A DNA stretch of 64,000 nt from Pseudomonas caspiana (GCF_002158995.1 NZ_LOHF01000001.1:153367-217366); one strand, 5' to 3'; positions 17,626 through 28,354 are shown, numbered from the stretch's first letter. Made by a program: numbers and translations. Notes: generated from the sequence alone by a model not told the origin.

Positions 17626-19215
17626 TCAATAGTGAAGTGCAGCACCCACGTTCTTTTTCAGCAAATCCTGATAGAGCTCTGCGTAAGGCTCTACCGCTTG
17701 ATGCCAGTTGAATGGAGCTGCCATGGCCCGGCAACGCATTGCGTTGAGCAGTGCAGGATTGGAGAACACGTTGAACGCGCGGTTCAATGCTTCTGTGTAG
17801 CTTTCGACCGTTGACTCGTCGAACAGAAAACCGGTTACGCCGTCTTCGATGGTGTCAGCCAGGCCGCCTGTGTTGCGGGCAACGGGCAACGAACCGAAAC
17901 GCTGGGCGTACATCTGGCTCAGTCCGCAAGGTTCGTAGCGTGATGGCATCAGCAAAAAGTCGCTGCCGGCAAACATGCGTCGGGCATCAGTCTCATTGAA
18001 ACCGATACGTACACCAATTCTGCCCGGGAAGCGTTCTGCCAGGGCGCGCATGGCGTCCTCTTCTTCAGGCTCGCCCCGACCAATGATTGCGATCTGGCCG
18101 CCGTTGTTGACGATGTGCTCTGCAACACCAATGGTCAGATCCAGACCTTTTTGGTAGACCAGGCGCGAAACCACGGCGAACAGCGGCCCAGTGGACGGAT
18201 CCAGCTCGAAGAGTTCACGCACGTGGTCGGCGTTGATTTCCTTGCGCTGCCATTCATTGGGCGCGAAGTGGCAAATCAAGTGCTCGTCGGTCGCCGCATC
18301 CCAGCTGGCATCGATGCCGTTCGGGATACCACTGAGCTGCCCACGGTTGGCTTTGTGCTGCAGGAAACCTTCCAGGCCGCAACCGAACTCAGGCGTGGTG
18401 ATTTCTTTGGCATAGGTCGCGCTGACCGTGGTGATGTGGCTGGCGTAGGCCATGCCGGCCTTGATAAAGGAGAGCTTGCCGTAAAACTCCATACCGTCGG
18501 AACTCAGCGCCTCATCCGGGATACCCAGTTCGCGACTGGATGCGGTGCTGACGGTGCCTTGATAAGCCAGGTTATGAATGGTGAAGATGGTTGGCGTGGT
18601 CTGACCGCGCCATTTCATGTAGGCCGGGGCCAGGCCTGCAGGCCAGTCATGGGCGTGAACCAGCTCAGGACACCATTGGGTTTTCACGGCGCCAGCTGCA
18701 AATTCGGCAGCAGCCAGACCCAGTCGGGCGAAACGAATATGGTTATCGGACCAGTCACGGCCCTGGTTGTCTGCGTAGGGAGTGCCTTCGCGCTCGTACA
18801 ATTCCGGGCAAATCAGCACATAGATGACCAGACCGTCTTTCATGTCCATTCGGCCGATCTTGCACGGAGGTAGTGCAGCATGTCCGCCCAACTGGCTGAT
18901 CACATGGATCGGGTTACCACTGTTGAGGACTTGCGGGTAGCCGGGAATCAGCACACGGACGTCGTGCAGGTGGCGCATGGCTCGCGGCAGCGCGGCAGAA
19001 ACATCACCCAACCCCCCGGTTTTTACCAGGTCAGCCAGTTCCGAAGTGACAAACAAGACTTTGCGCCTGTTGCTCGACACGATGGTTGGCTGCGTAACAG
19101 CAGGCAATTGCAGCAGTGGAACGCTCGTCGTAGCGAAAACCGGCAGATGAGTCAGCTCGCTGGCCGGCTGGTTAAAACTCTCTCCCTTCTGGGTTTTGAC
19201 AGCGGCGCTAATCAT
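17626..19215 (-). CDS. glgA: glycogen/maltodextrin synthase GlgA
   Basis: A 529-residue GT5 enzyme that adds glucose from a nucleotide sugar to the non-reducing end of alpha-1,4-glucan. The nucleotide-sugar loop KTGGLGDV (residues 65-72) and the C-terminal RYEPCGLSQMYAQRFGSLPV are clear. I start it at ATG 19215, which has GGGAG 8-9 bases upstream; the longer candidate at 19335 adds a Cys/Trp-rich stretch without support. Even so, about 50 residues precede the usual RKVLFVTSE start of the family, a Pro/Thr-rich extension. It is the first gene of the minus-strand array, with about 600 bases of upstream sequence. No glgC, glgE, treS or glgB is present in the window. Confidence 0.93.
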   Translation of the reverse strand: MISAAVKTQKGESFNQPASELTHLPVFATTSVPLLQLPAVTQPTIVSSNRRKVLFVTSELADLVKTGGLGDVSAALPRAMRHLHDVRVLIPGYPQVLNSGNPIHVISQLGGHAALPPCKIGRMDMKDGLVIYVLICPELYEREGTPYADNQGRDWSDNHIRFARLGLAAAEFAAGAVKTQWCPELVHAHDWPAGLAPAYMKWRGQTTPTIFTIHNLAYQGTVSTASSRELGIPDEALSSDGMEFYGKLSFIKAGMAYASHITTVSATYAKEITTPEFGCGLEGFLQHKANRGQLSGIPNGIDASWDAATDEHLICHFAPNEWQRKEINADHVRELFELDPSTGPLFAVVSRLVYQKGLDLTIGVAEHIVNNGGQIAIIGRGEPEEEDAMRALAERFPGRIGVRIGFNETDARRMFAGSDFLLMPSRYEPCGLSQMYAQRFGSLPVARNTGGLADTIEDGVTGFLFDESTVESYTEALNRAFNVFSNPALLNAMRCRAMAAPFNWHQAVEPYAELYQDLLKKNVGAALHY

Positions 19216-19811
19216 CGATTTCTCCCATTCAATACAGTGTCGGTACTGCATTAGATTTGTTATTGGCCATGTCCTATGGCCAGGCACACATGCGCTACGC
19301 AAGATCAGTACCCATTTACTGTTTGCGTTATTCACGGACAGACAGGTAGCGCCAAAATGCGGGCTCAGCCATCAGCATAGGCGCTCTTATGAGATGACCT
19401 GTGCGCGCAACGGAAAGTTTCGACTTTTTTTGTAGGAAATGTCTGGGATGGGCTTCAGAGCCTGATGGCGCGGGTGCAGATGTCGGCGATAAAACATGGC
19501 CAACCGCAACGATGCGCTTTGTTAGGGCGAAAAAAAGACCATGGGGCGTAGACATTACCGGTCGTCGGATTGTTGGACGATGACGCGTCAGCGCTTTAAA
19601 AATGGGCGCGACAGGTGCCTACGTAGTGCAGAAATAATGTCTTAACGCGATCCAGGCCTTTTCTTGGTGCGGCTGTCGCTTATTCCTAGGGCGCCTGTGG
19701 AATTTTCCTCGTCGTTGATCGAAACATTTTCGGGCATGCCGAGATAGAATCGGGCACCCGACTCGGATTGAGTCAGTCCTGTTCGTGATTAAGTGACAGC
19801 AAGAGGATGTA
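19216..19811. other. 596-base intergenic region upstream of glgA and the GNAT gene
   Basis: This divergent promoter region contains no ORF I can support. It holds a short hairpin GGCCAT/ATGGCC (19265-19281) in the probable glgA leader. A weak plus-strand terminator-like element lies at 19414-19431, AAAGT-TTCG-ACTTT followed by a T-run. I could not assign promoters for glgA, which is expected to be osmotic- or RpoS-responsive (inference). Confidence 0.4.
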
Positions 19812-20303
19812 ATGGATAGCCCTGAAGTTTTGGTACTGCAAGCCAGCTACACCAACCCGGTGCACGCGCAAGCAATTGGATTCATGCTCAATCAGTACGC
19901 CGAAGATCTCATGGGCGGTGGCGAATCACTGTCGGTGGATACTCAGCAGCAACTGGCGATCGAGCTGGCCAAACGTCCTCATGCATTCAGTGTCTTGGCC
20001 TTTATTTCTGGCGAGCCGGTAGGGCTTATCAATTGCTTTGAAGGTTTTTCGACTTTTCAGTGCCGCCCGTTGGTCAACATCCACGATGTTGTGGTGCTTG
20101 GCCAACATCGCGGCTTGGGCATCAGTCAGAAAATGCTCGCTAAAGTGGAAGAGATTGCTCGTCAGCGCGGCTGCTGCAAGCTGACTCTGGAAGTGTTGGA
20201 AGGCAACCTGATTGCTCAGGGTGCATATCGTAAGCTCGGCTTCGCGGGCTACGAGCTGGACCCGCAGATGGGCAAGGCAATGTTCTGGCAGAAGACGCTT
20301 TAA
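19812..20303 (+). CDS. GNAT family N-acetyltransferase
   Basis: A 163-residue single-domain GNAT protein. The acetyl-CoA pyrophosphate-binding motif is QHRGLGIS (motif A, R/Q-x-x-G-x-G/A form), preceded by VNIHDVVVLG, and followed by CCKLTLEVLEGNLIAQGAYRKLGFAGYEL, the standard end of the fold. The acceptor is unknown. ATG 19812 follows AGAGGA. It is monocistronic and divergent from glgA. The N-terminal half (LQASYTNPVHAQAIGFMLNQYAEDLMGGGE) is typical of a Pseudomonas-conserved subgroup whose substrate has not been assigned as far as I know. Confidence 0.85.
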   Translation: MDSPEVLVLQASYTNPVHAQAIGFMLNQYAEDLMGGGESLSVDTQQQLAIELAKRPHAFSVLAFISGEPVGLINCFEGFSTFQCRPLVNIHDVVVLGQHRGLGISQKMLAKVEEIARQRGCCKLTLEVLEGNLIAQGAYRKLGFAGYELDPQMGKAMFWQKTL

Positions 20304-20467
20304 ATCAGTAAGGGCCAGGCACAGCTATCTGCCGGGTAAACATAAGCCGGGCTTGAGCGTTAGGTGAGGTGTCTGGTTTCAAATCTGAGGGGTATGAGGC
20401 GTCGACGCACGCGTCGGGGTAGATTAATAGAAGGAAGAGGGTTGCCGGAAAGAGGTTTATTGCGTGG

Positions 20468-20492
20468 GGCAAGCCAGCTGATCGGGCTTGCC
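20468..20492. repeat. 8-bp hairpin downstream of the GNAT gene
   Basis: GGCAAGCC (20468-20475) pairs with GGCTTGCC (20485-20492) across 9 bases. It sits in the 242-base gap between two convergent genes and could terminate either, although neither side has a strong T-run. Confidence 0.35.
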
Positions 20493-20545
20493 GCTGTTGT
20501 TCTTCATGCTACGTTGCACTGGGGCGACGTTGGGGTAGGGCGCAA

Positions 20546-20719
20546 TCAGGCTTGCAGAGCGTTGCCGGAATGCATCAATTGCGCTTGTTGAAGCATGAGG
20601 CTCAAGTGAGCGACTTTGCTAAGCAATTGTTCGCGCTCTTCTTTAAGCTGGCGCAGTTCGTCACGGCGGATAGTGACATAGAGAGTTTGTGGTGCAGTTG
20701 CCGGTAGTACAGTGCCCAT
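20546..20719 (-). CDS. 57-residue coiled-coil protein, function unknown
   Basis: A short ORF read directly from the minus strand: ATG 20719, stop TGA at 20548-20546. A good ribosome-binding site (GAGGTGA, 4-5 bases from ATG) supports it. After a Thr/Pro-rich start (VLPATAPQTLYVTIRRDEL), residues 19-50 form a heptad-like amphipathic helix (ELRQLKEEREQLLSKVAHLS), so dimerisation is likely. No family is recognised. It is divergent from the gnd-zwf operon, sharing a 344-base upstream region. The charged helix and clean initiation site make chance unlikely, but expression is unproven. Confidence 0.6.
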   Translation of the reverse strand: MGTVLPATAPQTLYVTIRRDELRQLKEEREQLLSKVAHLSLMLQQAQLMHSGNALQA

Positions 20720-21063
20720 TGCTCACCTCGCAAATGGCGGATTCAACATGAAAGGCCTTGGCAAATGACTATCGATGCCCGAATCGCCTCTGCTTACCTC
20801 TCTATCGGCCGCAATTCTGATTTCTTTTGCGCGAAAATGGAACTTTTTTATTTTCAATTGTCGCGAACGTTTCGCGTTCTTAATTATAGTCATTTTTGCG
20901 CTGATGTCCATTAGCCATCTTGCGGCCCCGCTACAGCCCCCGCAGGGCTTGGTGTAGCGCGAATCTTAAGCTTTAAAAATCATGCTTATGGCTGGCTCAT
21001 AACGAGGTGAGCTGTACAATGAGGTAACATTTTTTTGTTTTTTGCGAATTACGGAGCACCAGC
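20720..21063. other. 344-base divergent promoter region of the small ORF and gnd
   Basis: An AT-rich stretch with a CGCGAA-CGT-TTCGCG palindrome (20863-20877) and a TATA-rich segment just after it (around 20880-20888) that could serve as a -10. I see no HexR-like site I would defend. The gnd start is supported by ACGGAG about 8 bases before ATG 21064. Confidence 0.35.
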
Positions 21064-22040
21064 ATGCAACTTGGAATCATCGGACTTGGCCGCATGGGCG
21101 GCAATATTGCAAGACGCCTCATGCTCAATGGCCACACCACCGTGGTTTACGATCGTGATGAAGCGTCCCGCAGCGCTTTGGCCAAGGAAGGATCGACTGC
21201 AGTCGCTGATTTGCCTGCCCTGGTGGCTGCAATGGACAAGCCCCGCGCTGTCTGGGTCATGCTTCCTGCTGGTGAGCCAACTGAAGAAACTATCAACGTC
21301 CTGAGCGAACTGCTCGATGCGGACGACGTGATCATTGACGGCGGCAACACCTTTTACAAAGACGACGTTCGTCGCGCCCAGGCACTGACTGCCAAAGGGC
21401 TGCATTACGTCGACGTCGGCACTTCCGGTGGTGTCTGGGGCCTGGAGCGTGGTTATTGCATGATGATCGGTGGCGAAGCTGATGTGGTTCAGCGCCTTGA
21501 TCCACTGTTTGCGACACTGGCTCCTGGCATGGGCTCGGTAGAGCGCACCAAAGGTCGCAACTCTGCCGATGATCGCGCTGAACGTGGCTACATTCATGCA
21601 GGTCCGGCCGGTGCCGGGCACTTCGTGAAGATGATCCACAACGGTATCGAGTACGGCATGATGCAGGCCTTCGCCGAGGGCTTCGATATCCTCAAGCAGA
21701 AGAATTCCGAGAATCTGCCTGTCGAGCAGCGGTTTGACCTGAACATGGCGGACATCGCCGAAGTATGGCGCCGTGGCAGTGTGGTTTCGTCCTGGTTGCT
21801 CGACCTGACCGCTGATGCACTGGCTACAGACCCGCAACTCGACGCTTATTCAGGCGCAGTAGCCGATAGCGGTGAAGGACGCTGGACGATCGAGGCTGCC
21901 ATGGAGCAGGCGGTGCCCGTCCCGGTACTTTCCAGCGCTCTGTTCGCCCGATTCCGCTCGCGTCAGAAGAGCTCATACGCAGACAAAATGCTTTCGGCAA
22001 TGCGCTTTGGCTTCGGCGGTCATAAGGAAGGTCCAAAATA

Positions 22041-22041
<1 letters not shown>
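21064..22041 (+). CDS. gnd: 6-phosphogluconate dehydrogenase, decarboxylating (short type)
   Basis: A 325-residue enzyme that converts 6-phosphogluconate to ribulose-5-phosphate and CO2. The Rossmann motif [13 protein letters not shown] is at residues 6-18, the substrate loop [10 protein letters not shown] follows, and the catalytic region [20 protein letters not shown] contains the Lys and His-Asn pair. At 325 residues it is the short form, related to the mainly NAD-dependent GndA/YqeC group rather than the 470-residue dimeric NADP enzyme. Its stop shares a base with the zwf start (TAATG at 22039-22043), so the two are coupled. Confidence 0.93.
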
Positions 22042-23565
<1,524 letters not shown>

Positions 23566-23573
<8 letters not shown>

Positions 23574-24384
23574 AGTGCACCAACCAGACGTTCGCTTTTT
23601 ACTTTCCGACATCGACGGGACGCTGTTGCGTCCTGATCACAGTCTGAGCCAGGCCAATATTGACGCCGTTGCCCGACTGCGAGACGCCGGAATCCATTTC
23701 ACTGTAGCCAGCAGTCGCCCGCCACGAGCGATGCGCCAGCAGATTGAGGCATTGGGTGTCGATCTGCCGACCGCAGGTTTCAACGGAGCCAATATTGTTG
23801 CTCCGGACGGCAGCGTTCTGTTTGCTTACCGTATCGACCCGGTCGCCGCACGAACCTGCATTGAGCTGTTCTCCGGATACGACGTGGCTGTTTGGGTATT
23901 CGCCGATGATCAATGGTTTCTGATTGATCCGGAGGGCGCTTACGTCGAACACGAACGCAGCACTCTGGGCTACGAGCCGGTTCAGGTCGATAGCTTCGAG
24001 CCTTGGCTGGATCGTGTCGACAAGATCGTCGCAGCCAGTAACGATTTCGAGCTGTTGAAACGCCTCGAAACCCGGCTCAACCCTTTGATTGCCGGCAAGG
24101 CGCATGCCGCGCGATCGCAGCTGTATTACCTCGATGTCACGGCTTTGGATGCAAACAAGGGTCATGCGTTAATCACGCTGGCGAGTCAGTTGGGCGTGGA
24201 CATGGCCTACACTGCTGCGATTGGCGACGGAGGCAACGACGTTGCCATGTTCCACAAAGCCGGGTTTTCCATCGCCATGGGGCAGGCTGAAGAAAGTGTT
24301 CGCAGCCAGGCTGATATTGTTACCGGCAGTAATCTGCAGGATGGAGTAGCCAGCGCTATCGAGCGCTACATGCTGCCGCGCTGA
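23566..24384 (+). CDS. Cof-type HAD phosphatase
   Basis: A 272-residue HAD-superfamily hydrolase, type IIB (Cof) with C2 cap. The nucleophile motif DIDGTL has D15 and D17, motif II is TVASSRPP, and motifs III/IV are GHALITLASQLG and AIGDGGNDVAMF, followed by GFSIAMGQA. Members dephosphorylate sugar phosphates, flavin or pyridoxal phosphates. The start ATG 23566 lies inside the zwf end with an 8-base overlap; longer upstream forms run antisense to logic within zwf and were rejected. Operon position between zwf and a GH15 enzyme suggests a sugar phosphate substrate, perhaps a house-cleaning role for the pentose-phosphate step (inference). Confidence 0.88.
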
Positions 24385-24422
24385 ATTGCCCTTGATGCTC
24401 AATCCATTACGGATGCTTGTTC

Positions 24423-26243
24423 ATGGCTGCATTGATCGAAGACTACGCATTGCTCGGCAACTGCAAGACCGCCGCCCTGGTTGCCAGAGACGGCTCGCTC
24501 GACTGGCTGTGCTTTCCACGTTTCGATTCAGCGGCCTGTTTCGCTGCGCTCTTAGGCAACAGTGATAACGGACGCTGGAAACTTGCTGCCGGTGGGACAC
24601 TGCTCAGTACTGAGCGGCGTTACCGGGAAGGCACGCTGATTCTCGAGACGCTGTTTGAAACTTCGGCCGGGCGGGCAATGCTCATCGACTTCATGCCGCC
24701 GGGCGAGGGCGGTCATGTGGTCCGGATCGTTGTCGGCTTGAGCGGCCATGTGTCTTTCGAGATGGATCTGGCGATTCGCTTTGACTATGGCAGTAGCGTG
24801 CCGTGGGTCGAGAACAAAGACGGTCAGACCCTGACCGCAGTCGCCGGGCCGGAAATGCTGGTGCTGCGTGCGCCATACCCCATGCAGGCGCATGACCACC
24901 ATACCGGTTGCCATTTCCGCATTGAAGCGGGTGAGCGCAAGGGATTTATCCTGAGCCATCAGGCGTCTTACGAACCCCTTCATGACGCTATCGATGCCGA
25001 GTCGGCGTTGGCTGAAACCGAGTATTTCTGGCTTGAGTTCTCCGGACGATGTCCTGAGGTCGGGCCCTGGACCGCTCAGGTCAAGCGCTCACTTATCACC
25101 TTGAAGGCGATGACCTACCAGCCTACTGGCGGTATCGTCGCGGCAGTCACCACGTCATTGCCGGAGCAGTTGGGCGGCGAGCGCAATTGGGATTACCGCT
25201 ATTGCTGGTTGCGGGACGCGACCATGACGTTGCTGGCGTTCATGAATCTTGGTTATTTCGAAGAGGCGGCAGCCTGGCGTGAATGGTTGATGCGCTCGGT
25301 GGCCGGTAATCCCGAGCAGATTCAGATCATGTACGGGCTCGGCGGCGAACGGCGATTGCCTGAATTTGAGCTGGATTGGCTTGAGGGCTATGAAGCCTCA
25401 AGGCCGGTACGGATCGGTAACGGCGCGGCCACCCAGATGCAGCTGGACGTGTATGGCGAAGTTGCCGATGCGATGATCCAGGCGATCAAGGGTGGTTTGC
25501 CTCGACCACCGCGCAGCATTGCGATCTCCAGGGTGATCATGCCGTTTCTGGAGAAGGTCTGGCATTTGCCAGACAAAGGCATCTGGGAGATTCGCTCTGA
25601 ACCCCGACACTTCACTCACTCCAAGGTGATGACCTGGGTTGCCTTTGACCGCAACTCGACATTGCTCGCTGAGTCCGCTCAAACCGACGAAGAGCGGGCG
25701 CTGGCTGTTCATTTTCGCCAGGTTGCGAATGACATCCACGCTGACGTATGCCGCAACGGTTACGACCCGCGTATTGGCAGCTTCACCCAGACTTATGGCT
25801 CGCCCGCGCTGGATGCCAGCCTTTTACAAATCGCACTTACCGGTTTCTTACCCGTTGATGATCCGCGAGTGGTTGGCACGGTGGCCGCGATCGAGAGCAA
25901 CCTGATTCAGGATGGCTTGCTGTTGCGTTATGACACAGAGCGCAGTGTTGATGGCGTGGCCGGTCACGAAGGGACTTTTCTGGTGTGTTCGTTCTGGCTG
26001 GCGGATGTTTATGTGTTGATGGGGCGGGAGCAGGAGGCCGCGGCGTTATTTGATCGGCTGTGCGGGCTGTGCAATGACGTGGGCCTGCTTGCTGAACAAT
26101 ACGATCCCCGGGAAAAGCGCATGCTGGGCAACTTTCCTCAGGCGTTCAGCCATATCGGAATTATTAACACCGCGCTTAATCTGCATCGAGCGGTCTGCCC
26201 GGTGAAGTCCCGTGCTGCATGCGAGTCTACTGCGCGCGTCTGA
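24423..26243 (+). CDS. GH15 glucoamylase/trehalase-like glycoside hydrolase
   Basis: A 606-residue protein with an N-terminal beta-domain (LIEDYALLGNCKTAALVARDGSLDWLCFPRFDS) and a C-terminal (alpha/alpha)6 barrel. Barrel signatures include GGERNWDYRYCWLRDATMTL and, near the end, HEGTFLVCSFWLADVY, which carries a glutamate in the position of the catalytic base. Relatives act on glucan, maltodextrin, isomaltose or trehalose (trehalases in mycobacteria), so either glucan or trehalose breakdown to glucose is plausible here. ATG 24423 is chosen over an upstream TTG. There is no signal peptide, so it is cytosolic. It ends the gnd-zwf-HAD operon and overlaps alkB tail to tail by 17 bases. Confidence 0.88.
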   Translation: MAALIEDYALLGNCKTAALVARDGSLDWLCFPRFDSAACFAALLGNSDNGRWKLAAGGTLLSTERRYREGTLILETLFETSAGRAMLIDFMPPGEGGHVVRIVVGLSGHVSFEMDLAIRFDYGSSVPWVENKDGQTLTAVAGPEMLVLRAPYPMQAHDHHTGCHFRIEAGERKGFILSHQASYEPLHDAIDAESALAETEYFWLEFSGRCPEVGPWTAQVKRSLITLKAMTYQPTGGIVAAVTTSLPEQLGGERNWDYRYCWLRDATMTLLAFMNLGYFEEAAAWREWLMRSVAGNPEQIQIMYGLGGERRLPEFELDWLEGYEASRPVRIGNGAATQMQLDVYGEVADAMIQAIKGGLPRPPRSIAISRVIMPFLEKVWHLPDKGIWEIRSEPRHFTHSKVMTWVAFDRNSTLLAESAQTDEERALAVHFRQVANDIHADVCRNGYDPRIGSFTQTYGSPALDASLLQIALTGFLPVDDPRVVGTVAAIESNLIQDGLLLRYDTERSVDGVAGHEGTFLVCSFWLADVYVLMGREQEAAALFDRLCGLCNDVGLLAEQYDPREKRMLGNFPQAFSHIGIINTALNLHRAVCPVKSRAACESTARV

Positions 26244-26904
26244 ACGTAAAGTTGATTCGCTGTTCTCCCAGCAGCGGATGGTTGCCGGCCTTGATCGGTA
26301 GCACACCATGAAAGCGCAGTCGGTCTTCGCCGCCCCAGACCACGACATCGCCATGCAGGAGCGATATGCGCTGGGTCTTGTCGCTGCGCTGATGTCCTCC
26401 AAAGAGAAATATCGCTGGCAAGCCCAGTGAAATCGAAACCACTGGCCATCCGTAGTGCTTTTCGTCCTTGTCCTGATGCAGGGACATTTTTGCACCGGGT
26501 ATGTACTGATTGATCAGGCAGGCGTCGGGGGTAAAACCGGTGAAGCCGCAGATCTGCGCCGCACGCTGGGCCAACTCCATAAAGGCTTGGGGGATTGGCG
26601 GCCATGGCAAACCGGTTTGTGGGTCGGTAGGGGTGTAGCGATAGCCAGTACTATCCGTCATCCAGCCAAAGCTGCCACAGCTACTTAGCGCTGCCGACAT
26701 GGTGAAGCCGCCAGGAGTCATCATGTGCCTGAAAGGCGCTTTAGCCAAAACGTCTTCCAGTGCCGGTAACAAGCGCTCGACTTCATCCAGAGCGAAGCTG
26801 CGCAATACCCAGGAGCAAGGGCCGAGCTGCTCCATTGCGGCGCTTTGTACGGGCTCTTCAGCGAACAAGTCGAAGGTGGTCGGCGTCGTGCTTTGCCGTT
26901 TCAT
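26227..26904 (-). CDS. alkB: alpha-ketoglutarate-dependent DNA repair dioxygenase AlkB
   Basis: A 225-residue Fe(II)/2-oxoglutarate dioxygenase that removes alkyl groups from N1-methyladenine and N3-methylcytosine. The jelly-roll core has LINQYIPGAKMSLHQDKDE with the metal-binding HxD (LHQDKD), the distal histidine in RLRFHGV, and the 2-oxoglutarate-binding arginines in RINFTFR at the C-terminus. Length and order match E. coli AlkB (216). Unlike in E. coli, no ada gene is adjacent. The final 17 bases overlap the end of the convergent GH15 gene. A REP doublet lies just upstream. Confidence 0.93.
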   Translation of the reverse strand: MKRQSTTPTTFDLFAEEPVQSAAMEQLGPCSWVLRSFALDEVERLLPALEDVLAKAPFRHMMTPGGFTMSAALSSCGSFGWMTDSTGYRYTPTDPQTGLPWPPIPQAFMELAQRAAQICGFTGFTPDACLINQYIPGAKMSLHQDKDEKHYGWPVVSISLGLPAIFLFGGHQRSDKTQRISLLHGDVVVWGGEDRLRFHGVLPIKAGNHPLLGEQRINFTFRRAQ

Positions 26905-26929
26905 CGAGGGAGGGCTCCTTCAGAGTAGC

Positions 26930-27000
26930 GTAGGAGCTGCCGAAAGCAGCGGCACTCATCAATCTGACATGCCGCCATCGCAGCCTTCGGCAGCTGCGAC
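26930..27000. repeat. REP doublet between alkB and small genes
   Basis: GTAGGAGCTGCCGAAAGC (26930-26947) faces the inverted GCAGCCTTCGGCAGCTGC (26980-26997), with matching GCCGC-type blocks inside. The GTAGGAGCTGCCGAAGGCTGCG form is a common Pseudomonas REP. It lies upstream of alkB and downstream of the gene at 27032, and may help separate their transcripts. Confidence 0.85.
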
Positions 27001-27031
27001 ATACCTTGCGCCATCTGCATCCGTGTCGGGA

Positions 27032-27214
27032 TTACAGGGCTTTACTGACTTTCACGTCGCTGATGACGTCGCCGCTTTCGCCGTGCATTTTTTCCAGGGC
27101 GGTCCTTGCTTCTTCGACAGATGCCGACTGTAATTGAGCGAACTCAAAGCGGCGTTCGCCGTTGAGTTTGTAGCTGACAGCGTATTTGGTCGTTCGTGGG
27201 GCAGGTGTGTTCAC
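27032..27214 (-). CDS. 60-residue protein, function unknown
   Basis: A small soluble protein with sequence like a compact alpha/beta unit: YAVSYKLNGERRFEFAQLQS, then SVEEARTALEKMHGESGD and a final short strand. No known family is recognised with certainty; similar small ORFs occur in other pseudomonads. It starts at GTG 27214, supported by AGGAGA 6 bases upstream. It is followed by a REP doublet and preceded at 28 bases by the DUF1883 gene on the same strand, so co-transcription is likely. Confidence 0.65.
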   Translation of the reverse strand: MNTPAPRTTKYAVSYKLNGERRFEFAQLQSASVEEARTALEKMHGESGDVISDVKVSKAL

Positions 27215-27242
27215 GTTGTCTCCTGACTTCTGGTTAGTACGA

Positions 27243-27548
27243 TCAGCTCAGTCGAGACGTCGAGCGACGGACAATTTTGATCGAGTGAGTGAAGTTAGTC
27301 TTGCGCCCACCGTTGGAGTCCATCTTGCGCCCCGCAGTATCGATGGTGATGTTCCAGAACCCGGTACTGGGAACGGCGATCTTGGCCGGAAACTTGTCGA
27401 ACGCACCGCCGTGATAGGTATGACGGCCACCGTTTTTGAAGGTGCGGAAGTTCGAGTCATTCATCAGGCGGATGTTGCAGAGCTGAGAACACTCGATGAC
27501 GACGAGATCGTCTTCATTGAGGTGCTCGCGCTGGTGTACGAATTTCAT
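27243..27548 (-). CDS. DUF1883 domain protein
   Basis: A 101-residue protein that matches DUF1883 along its length: it begins MKFVHQREHLNEDDLVVIECSQLCNIRLMNDSNF and continues with the Gly/His-rich YHGGAFDKFP and FWNITID strands. DUF1883 proteins form small beta-rich domains of unknown function and sometimes occur fused to TIR domains. ATG 27548 has CGGAG about 8 bases upstream. The C-terminus ends in a basic SIKIVRRSTSRLS stretch. Its neighbour on the same strand is the 60-residue ORF at 27032. Confidence 0.8.
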   Translation of the reverse strand: MKFVHQREHLNEDDLVVIECSQLCNIRLMNDSNFRTFKNGGRHTYHGGAFDKFPAKIAVPSTGFWNITIDTAGRKMDSNGGRKTNFTHSIKIVRRSTSRLS

Positions 27549-27715
27549 GGGTGTCTCCGGCGGAAGTCTTTTTTCGAAAAATCAAAACCATAGCATGACG
27601 CGGGTCGGCATTTATCAGCGATTCAGGTTTTATTGCAGTCCGTTGGGTAAAAACGACTTTATTCGGGATTTAATTCCCGCCAAGCTTGTCGTAGCACCTT
27701 TACCGGGAGGATTGT

Positions 27716-28066
27716 ATGAAATTGGCTGTCGTAATTTTGGCTCTGGCGATGACTGGCTGCGCCACCGTCGCAGATATCGAACATACCCCAGCAACCATGA
27801 ACGTGATGTCTGGCAAATCTCCCAAGGAATATACCGAGTGTTTTGTTGGCAAGATTGCCGACAGCCGCAAGCCGCCGCTGATTGAACCTCATCATGACGG
27901 CTTGCGCGTGATCGTGGCGCAGAAGTTCAGCAAGGACCCGGCTGCGGTTCTGGATGTGGAAAACCGTTCAGGCGGCAGCTCGATCAAGGTTTACGAGCGA
28001 TTGTCGAACATGCCGATCCGGCCCAAGGATGTGCAGCATGCTGCGACGTTCTGTATCTCGGGCTGA
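27716..28066 (+). CDS. small lipoprotein, function unknown
   Basis: A 116-residue predicted lipoprotein with a short signal peptide and a lipobox MTGC (acylated C15). The start ATG 27716 is supported by GGGAGG 5 bases upstream. The mature part is soluble (KSPKEYTECFVGKIADSRKPP, then LRVIVAQKFSKDPAAVLDVEN) and has two cysteines, at the start of the domain and at the end (AATFCISG), possibly a disulphide. No named family is recognised. Asp or Ala at position +2 is not seen here (CATV), so outer-membrane sorting is expected. It is convergent with a second small lipoprotein gene. Confidence 0.75.
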   Translation: MKLAVVILALAMTGCATVADIEHTPATMNVMSGKSPKEYTECFVGKIADSRKPPLIEPHHDGLRVIVAQKFSKDPAAVLDVENRSGGSSIKVYERLSNMPIRPKDVQHAATFCISG

Positions 28067-28072
28067 TCCGTT

Positions 28073-28354
28073 TTACTTGCACACCACCAGCACGCTGCGG
28101 TTTTTGTAGTTGCCTACATCGGCGCCTAAAGTCTTGTCAGTTTCCGGCAGGCGTGGCGTGCCATCGGTGCCGATGATTTCATAGCCGGTGCCCGCGCAGG
28201 ATGCGTCTGCTTTTTCGTAACAACTGGCCCATGACATGGCTTCGCCGGAGCAGTCGATGTTCAGTCCCTGCTTGCCATTTTTCAAGTAAGTGTTGGAGGC
28301 CGTCGCGCAGCCAGTAAGGCCCAGTACAACGATAATGGACAAAACTTTGATCAT
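28073..28354 (-). CDS. small lipoprotein, function unknown
   Basis: A 93-residue predicted lipoprotein: MIKVLSIIVVLGLTGCATAS with lipobox LTGC (C16). The mature region has the pattern NIDCSGEAMSWASCYEKADASCAGTGYEII, with four cysteines counting the C-terminal VVCK, suggesting two disulphides in a small folded domain. It resembles Pseudomonas proteins that keep C-S-x5-W-x2-C-Y motifs and have no assigned function. The ATG 28354 is preferred over a TTG six codons upstream because GAAGAAG is correctly placed. It is convergent with the lipoprotein gene ending at 28066, with only 6 bases between. Confidence 0.75.
   Translation of the reverse strand: MIKVLSIIVVLGLTGCATASNTYLKNGKQGLNIDCSGEAMSWASCYEKADASCAGTGYEIIGTDGTPRLPETDKTLGADVGNYKNRSVLVVCK

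Noticed and set aside
20364-20591. 75-residue plus-strand ORF after the GNAT gene
   Set aside because: Arg/Gly-rich low-quality peptide in a convergent gap, overlapping the better-supported minus-strand ORF.
20863-20877. Operator reading of CGCGAACGTTTCGCG
   Set aside because: The stem is short and GC-rich and could arise by chance; no regulator match.
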